Assembly: GCA_018873245.2 (NCBI GenBank)
Contig: JAEMBT020000004.1
Span: 11,664,418-11,728,417, forward strand
Length of the DNA stretch: 64,000 nt
DNA from: Archegozetes longisetosus
Lineage: Eukaryota > Arthropoda > Arachnida > Sarcoptiformes > Trhypochthoniidae
Direction of reading: 5' to 3'
Shown one piece after another: positions 60,271-64,000 of this stretch (position 1 is the stretch's first letter; each line of letters starts with the position of its first letter). Position numbers and translations under genes: made by a program. Under the pieces are notes generated by a model. The model was not told the DNA's origin, ran no database searches, and saw only the letters and a list, made by a program, of their open reading frames with translations.

Positions 60271-61110
60271 TCAGATCTCCCAAACGCACTAAGTTGTCCA
60301 TTAACGCAATTTGCTGATGATATATTATTAATTAATATTATATATAATAAGGATAATGTGATGCATTTACAAAATAATATTGATAAAGTATACGAATATT
60401 GTCGCGAAAACTTTCTAAAGTTAAATCCGAATAAAAGTGAACATTTACGCATCGCATTACGCAGAAAAGCACATTTAGAACAATATACAATAAACAATAT
60501 CACAATTAACACAGTTAATTTGCATAAACATTTGGGAGTTATATATGATCAAAAATTAACATTCTCTAATCATTGTGATTATATTGTAAATAATGTACTG
60601 CAAAAATTTAATATGTTACGCAATGTATGTAAACATATAAATGGTGATACTTTTTTGGTATTATATATAACATATATTTTGCCAATTATTGAATTTTCAA
60701 ACCTCTCATGGATGCCTAATAAAAGTCATTATAAAAGATTAGAGAATATACAGAAAAGGGTGACGCGGTATATACGCTGTAAAAAAGGATTAGTTAATTT
60801 GGAGTACAAAGAAAGGTTAAAGGTTTTACATCTCAGAAAATTAAAATCACGACGGTTGATTCATTTATTAAAAATTAGTTTTTGTATTAAATTACGTAAA
60901 TATATTCATAGTGATATGTATAATGAACTGTTTTTTATGAGCATCGTCGAAAGGGAACACTATTGCAAAGCCCTACTATAAGATTAGAATTACAAAATAA
61001 GTATGTATTTAATTATATCATAACACATTTTAACAATCTGCCGAAGGAAATACGATGTGAAAAATCCCATAATAAATACGTAAAATACTTAAATGATTGT
61101 TTTGTGTGAC
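60271..61110 (+). pseudogene. LINE reverse transcriptase, 3' piece
   Basis: Starts in the frame SDLPNALSCPLTQFADDILL, with the RT catalytic FADD, continues through FLKLNPNKSEHLRI, KHLGVIYDQKLTFSNHCDYI and LENIQKRVTRYIRCKK, and ends after a frameshift near 60975 with a YIITHFNNLPKEIRCEKSH block that stops at 61110. Typical RT thumb and C-terminal region of jockey/CR1-type LINEs. Confidence 0.88.
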
Positions 61111-61174
61111 TATTAGAAAATTGAAACGCACATGTAGTGTTATCGATTTCGTTGTAATTTACTATAGAAATATA

Positions 61175-62461
61175 AGCAAAAATCCGGAATTTTTATAGTT
61201 ATTAAAATCTACAAATGAGTTGTCGTAGAATAAAAATTATTTATTATGAGAAACTATAATATATAAGCTTTAAGTAAACATATACTCCGGGTTGGAATCG
61301 GCCGCTCTTCTAATGGAAGTCTTGGTCTTGAAAAGTAGTCGCGAAAAATACTTTGGACAGAATTCTTTGAGTTTTAAACGAATTCTGGTCATTAAGTGAT
61401 TGTAATCTCGAGCCATCCAATTGTTACCATAAACTTTGGACTTGAGGTGTGACCAAAACTTTTCGATATTTCTTAGTTGAGGCACATTCGGGGGGTTGTG
61501 CTCTCGTTTTATGAATCTTATGCCGTACTTCTCATACACATTAATCGAATCACTTCAGTAATGAGCGGACGCCCCGTCCGGCCAGAAGACATATTTGTCA
61601 TTTTTGTGGTACTTTTTCAGGAACGGTATTAATCTTTTGATCAGACACTCTTTTGAGTACAGATTCATATTTATGGCTTGACTTTTACAGAGAAAAGGAA
61701 CCGAACACCCTTTTGAGCTAATGGCGACCCAAACTAAGACTTTTTCGGGAAACTTCTTAGTGGTATAGTATTTAGTTTCCGAATCAGTGTTGTTCTTATC
61801 TCTAGTATAGTAGCTTCGATTACCCGGTTGATTGTGACCAGTCATCGGGAAGTAGGACTCGTCATCCATCACAATATGTAAACCATTTTTAGGCCGCATT
61901 TCGTTTTTCGATAGTCTGATGAGTCGTTTCTTTTGCCGTTCCTTTTGTTTTTCATTGACTTCAGGTTTTGATTGCCTCTGATATCGTTTGATACCATTTT
62001 TCTTCAAAATACGACACACATGTGGTTGTGATACACCGAATCTGAGGGCCTGTTTTGATTGCGAGACACCAGTCTTTCCATCGAATGCTTTTATTAAGGC
62101 TTTAGTCTTTTCTTTAGTCATTTTTACCGCTGGTCGACCCGATCCGACTGCTCTTTTCATTGATAATCCGTTCTCTGATCTTCGAATGATATCATAAATA
62201 GTGGACCTCTTGATTCCCATACGAAGAAAATGTTTTACAGTAAACTGTTTTCCTTTTGATTTGTGTTCTTCATAAAAGTTTCCAATTATTAAACGCCTTC
62301 TTGTTTAAGCGCTTTCATAGCTCAAGACATATACTTATTCAATAAAACTCTTATGGTATTCGGTTCTATGGTATTAAGACTTTCGAACAATTCTTTGCTC
62401 GCTGTTGTGAGCGCGCCTCCATCCGACTAATAAATTACTCAATTAATTCCGGATTTTTAGT
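61175..62461 (-). mobile_element. Tc1/mariner-type (DD37E) transposon inserted in the LINE
   Basis: The ends share the inverted word AAAAATCCGGAATT just inside TA on both sides (61173-61174, 62462-62463). The minus-strand transposase has a helix-turn-helix start (IKRSTIYDIIRRSENG, then FGVSQPHVCRILKKNG) and the catalytic blocks MDDESYFPMTGH, WPDGASAHY and NPPNVPQLRNIEKFW. With one in-frame TGA counted as a codon, 37 residues separate the second Asp from the Glu, so this is a DD37E relative. The total length is 1287 bp. Confidence 0.9.
61270..62220 (-). pseudogene. Tc1-type transposase with one internal stop
   Basis: The frame runs from 62220 to 61270 and is broken only by a TGA directly after WPDGASAHY (61552-61554); both sides are in the same frame. 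Upstream of 62220 the same frame continues without its own ATG (HKSKGKQFTVKHFLRM), and a further upstream ATG is one frame off, so the N-terminus is also damaged. Apparently recently inactivated compared with the hAT and mariner copies. Confidence 0.85.
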
Positions 62462-62609
62462 TATATCTCTATATTTTATAATATAAAATTTGTAACGGGG
62501 TTCAACACGTTATGAAATCCATGCATCTATGCTAAATAAAGTTTATTATTATTATTATTATTATTATTATAGTATACAATATGTCATATTCTTATAACTT
62601 ATGTCATGA

Positions 62610-62922
62610 TTCACTTGACTATTATGTTAAAACATGGTTTTGTGAAAACGAAGCAATTTTTCACAAAAATATTTGAAACCAATATGAAAACTTAGGTTAT
62701 AGGACAAATAATTCAATAGAAGCTTGGAATTTAGCATTTCAAAGAGTTAAAAATTCATACCCGACTTTTTTCTGTTTTTTGGATTGTTTAAAAATTTTAA
62801 GTGAAGATAAGATAACTTCTCTATCTGATGGAACCCCAGCAAATTCAAAGAAGATATACCCAAAATAATGAAAGATTGGATTACCTATGGCTAAGACTAC
62901 TCAAACTAAATGCTCAAAACCC
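62610..62922 (+). pseudogene. Mutator-like (MULE) transposase fragment
   Basis: The plus frame reads TWFCENEAIFHKNI, a TGA where the family has Trp, then NQYENLGYRTNNSIEAWNLA, FQRVKNSYPTFFCFLDCLK; after a shift, NNERLDYLWLRLLKLN follows. The RTNN.(V/I)E.W...F block and the P(T)xxxFxxxLK run mark the C-terminal part of MULE/FLYWCH-type transposases. Only about 100 residues remain. Confidence 0.65.
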
Positions 62923-63119
62923 AATTTAAAACTTGGAATTTCCCGATAAAGCCTCTCGCTGTGTGAATAAATCGCTTAAAATATGAAAATAACCTAAAGT
63001 GGTTCTCAGCTAAATAAATTCGAAAACTAGTATTTATAATAGTTTAATCGAAAACTATCTAAAATAGAGTTTATTGTATTTACTCTACATATAGTATAAG
63101 GACTCGTCCTTATCTCAAG

Positions 63120-63429
63120 AACTACTTGAGATAATTGATCAAGTGAGGTATCAAAATGCTCAGTTCGATGTCCTGAGTCCAATGATATATCACAATTGGG
63201 GGTGGGGGATCGGGAACCCCTTTAGACCCATTACCCCGGATTCACCCAGCCAGGTTTACCTATTTTCGAGGGGATTAGGTCTCGGTGGCCAGAAGTGGTC
63301 AAGTTCGGGTTGAAAGTACTCAAGTGTGGTATCAAAATGTTCAGCTCGACGAACTGAATGTAATTACATATTACACTTGAAGGTAGGGGGTCGGGATCCC
63401 CTTTAGACCCATTAACCCGGATTTGCCCT
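63120..63429. repeat. Two tandem copies of a GC-richer repeat unit of about 185 bp
   Basis: Unit 1 (GGTATCAAAATGCTCAGTTC at about 63148, then a G-rich run and CCCCTTTAGACCCATTACCC) recurs as unit 2 (GGTATCAAAATGTTCAGCTC at about 63330, then CCCCTTTAGACCCATTAACC). The spacing is about 185 bases. A related word in reverse complement lies at about 26.7 kb inside another repeat element, so this is a dispersed family, perhaps the subterminal part of a transposon. Confidence 0.65.
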
Positions 63430-64000
63430 TGTTATAAGTTATTTTGTTGAACAATAAAACAAACGCACTCCTCAATCGGCAATACTTGAATAATCTCTTT
63501 TATTATTGAAACTTGCAGTTGTATATAAAGTATGCCTTAAAGGGTGAATCTGGTGAACTGGATAGTTAGTAATGAGTGTATTTTACAGTGTGAGATCTGC
63601 ACTAGACTTATGCTGTAAGTTCACACTCATGACATTCTTTAGGGTTTTGAATGAATCTTCCCGAGGGAAATATGGTTCCAACTGACAAACGTGAGTAACT
63701 TCTTCCGGCTTGCATCCATCGACATGTTTAATTGCGTAATTCAGATCAGTTGTTTGTCGTATTACTTTGAAGGGTGCCTCATATTCCGGCGAAAGCTTGT
63801 TGCTGTCTGGACGATTGCCTGGGATTCGCTTCTTTACCAAATCTCCGGGTAGTAATGTTATTGTTGGGTGCTTTGCATCGTAGCGTTCCTTAGATTTGTT
63901 CTTAAAACGGTTGCTCCGAGTTACGGTCAGAATTCGGGTCTCTTCTAGTGTCATATTAGACAAACTTTTTCCCGTTAACAATTGAGATGGTGTAAAACCT
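63430..64000 (-). mobile_element. Ty3/gypsy-like LTR retrotransposon, 3' end only
   Basis: The minus strand carries the end of a pol frame (to 63583) that runs off the window. A possible short LTR (63430-63587) starts TGTAAAATAC and ends TATAACA on the minus strand, with TATA-like and AATAAA-like words inside; no clear polypurine tract precedes it, so the LTR call is weak. Confidence 0.55.
63583..64000 (-). pseudogene. Ty3/gypsy integrase C-terminus, partial at window end
   Basis: Reads GFTPSQLLTGKSLSNM from the window edge, then RYDAKHPTITLLPGDLVKK and PEYEAPFKVIRQTTDLNYAI, followed by EVTHVCQLEPYFPRED. This is the linker plus GPY/F-like C-terminal region of Ty3/gypsy integrases. The frame has no stop before 63583 within the window, so it may belong to an intact element; the type 'pseudogene' is used only because the gene is incomplete here. 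Confidence 0.75.

Larger units (their letters stand above)
58710..62571 (+). mobile_element. 5'-truncated non-LTR retrotransposon (LINE), twice interrupted
   Basis: A reverse-transcriptase region of jockey/CR1 type, lacking its endonuclease part, ends with AATAAAG and a (TTA)n tail at 62541-62571. Its sequence is split by a 735-bp palindromic element at 59536-60270 and by a Tc1-type element at 61175-62461. If both are left out, the coding part reads from NKEEITD through the RT and the 3' tail. It also has its own frameshifts (near 59000, 59340 and 60975), so it was already dead or has decayed. Confidence 0.85.

Noticed and set aside
60180..60512. Minus-strand ORF of 110 residues
   Set aside because: Crosses the border of the palindromic element and the LINE, so it is a chance fusion of two repeats.

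Overview
The window is eukaryotic nuclear DNA. It is AT-rich, its genes are split by mostly short GT-AG introns (often 45-250 bases), and it encodes animal housekeeping and signalling proteins such as UVRAG, heparan sulfate 6-O-sulfotransferase, a Slob/PXK-like pseudokinase and an FGF-like factor, together with Tc1/mariner, hAT, Mutator-like, LINE and Ty3/gypsy elements. Compact genes and strong AT bias suggest an arthropod, possibly an acariform mite. That placement is inference: no ribosomal or mitochondrial marker is present.

Layout. 0-5 kb: RBIS and TRMT5 on the minus strand, then UVRAG on plus. 5-6.5 kb: heparan sulfate 6-O-sulfotransferase (minus). 6.5-8.3 kb: two small non-autonomous transposons side by side. 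8.3-13.5 kb: PPM1L-type phosphatase (plus) and MCCC1 (minus), tail to tail. 13.5-16.4 kb: a decayed mariner and a hAT-like MITE. 16.4-21.3 kb: DCAF17 (minus) and METAP1 (plus), head to head. 21.3-23.7 kb: no intact gene, one decayed tetraspanin-like copy. 23.7-26.1 kb: NDUFA7 (minus) and CWF19L2 (plus), head to head. 26.1-30 kb: repeats and a long hairpin. 30-33.3 kb: an ABCG transporter. 33.5-37.6 kb: VIPAS39 (minus) and TRMT2A (plus), head to head. 37.8-45.5 kb: Slob/PXK-like pseudokinase and TBC1D25 (minus), with unidentified coding exons between. 46-50 kb: VTI1B (plus), an FGF-like gene (minus), RANGAP1 (minus). 52.3-55.2 kb: ACSF2 (plus). 55-64 kb: a transposon graveyard, with a hAT nested in an older repeat, a LINE split by a 735-bp palindrome and a Tc1-type element, a Mutator-like fragment, tandem repeats and the end of a Ty3/gypsy element.

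The genes form no operon-like pathway. Recurrent themes are tRNA methylation (TRMT5, TRMT2A), endolysosomal trafficking (UVRAG, VIPAS39, TBC1D25, VTI1B) and mitochondrial metabolism (MCCC1, NDUFA7, ACSF2). Several neighbours share short divergent intergenic regions (NDUFA7/CWF19L2 about 290 bp, VIPAS39/TRMT2A about 365 bp) that probably act as two-way promoters.

Three otherwise complete conserved genes (TRMT5, UVRAG, MCCC1) each carry one missing base in a conserved stretch. This looks most like residual indels in the assembly. I found no clear previously undescribed system. The best leads are the palindromic element with a 3-bp target duplication, the 768-bp element with a perfect 9-bp duplication, the altered PAPS-binding motif of the sulfotransferase, and the divergent FGF-like gene.
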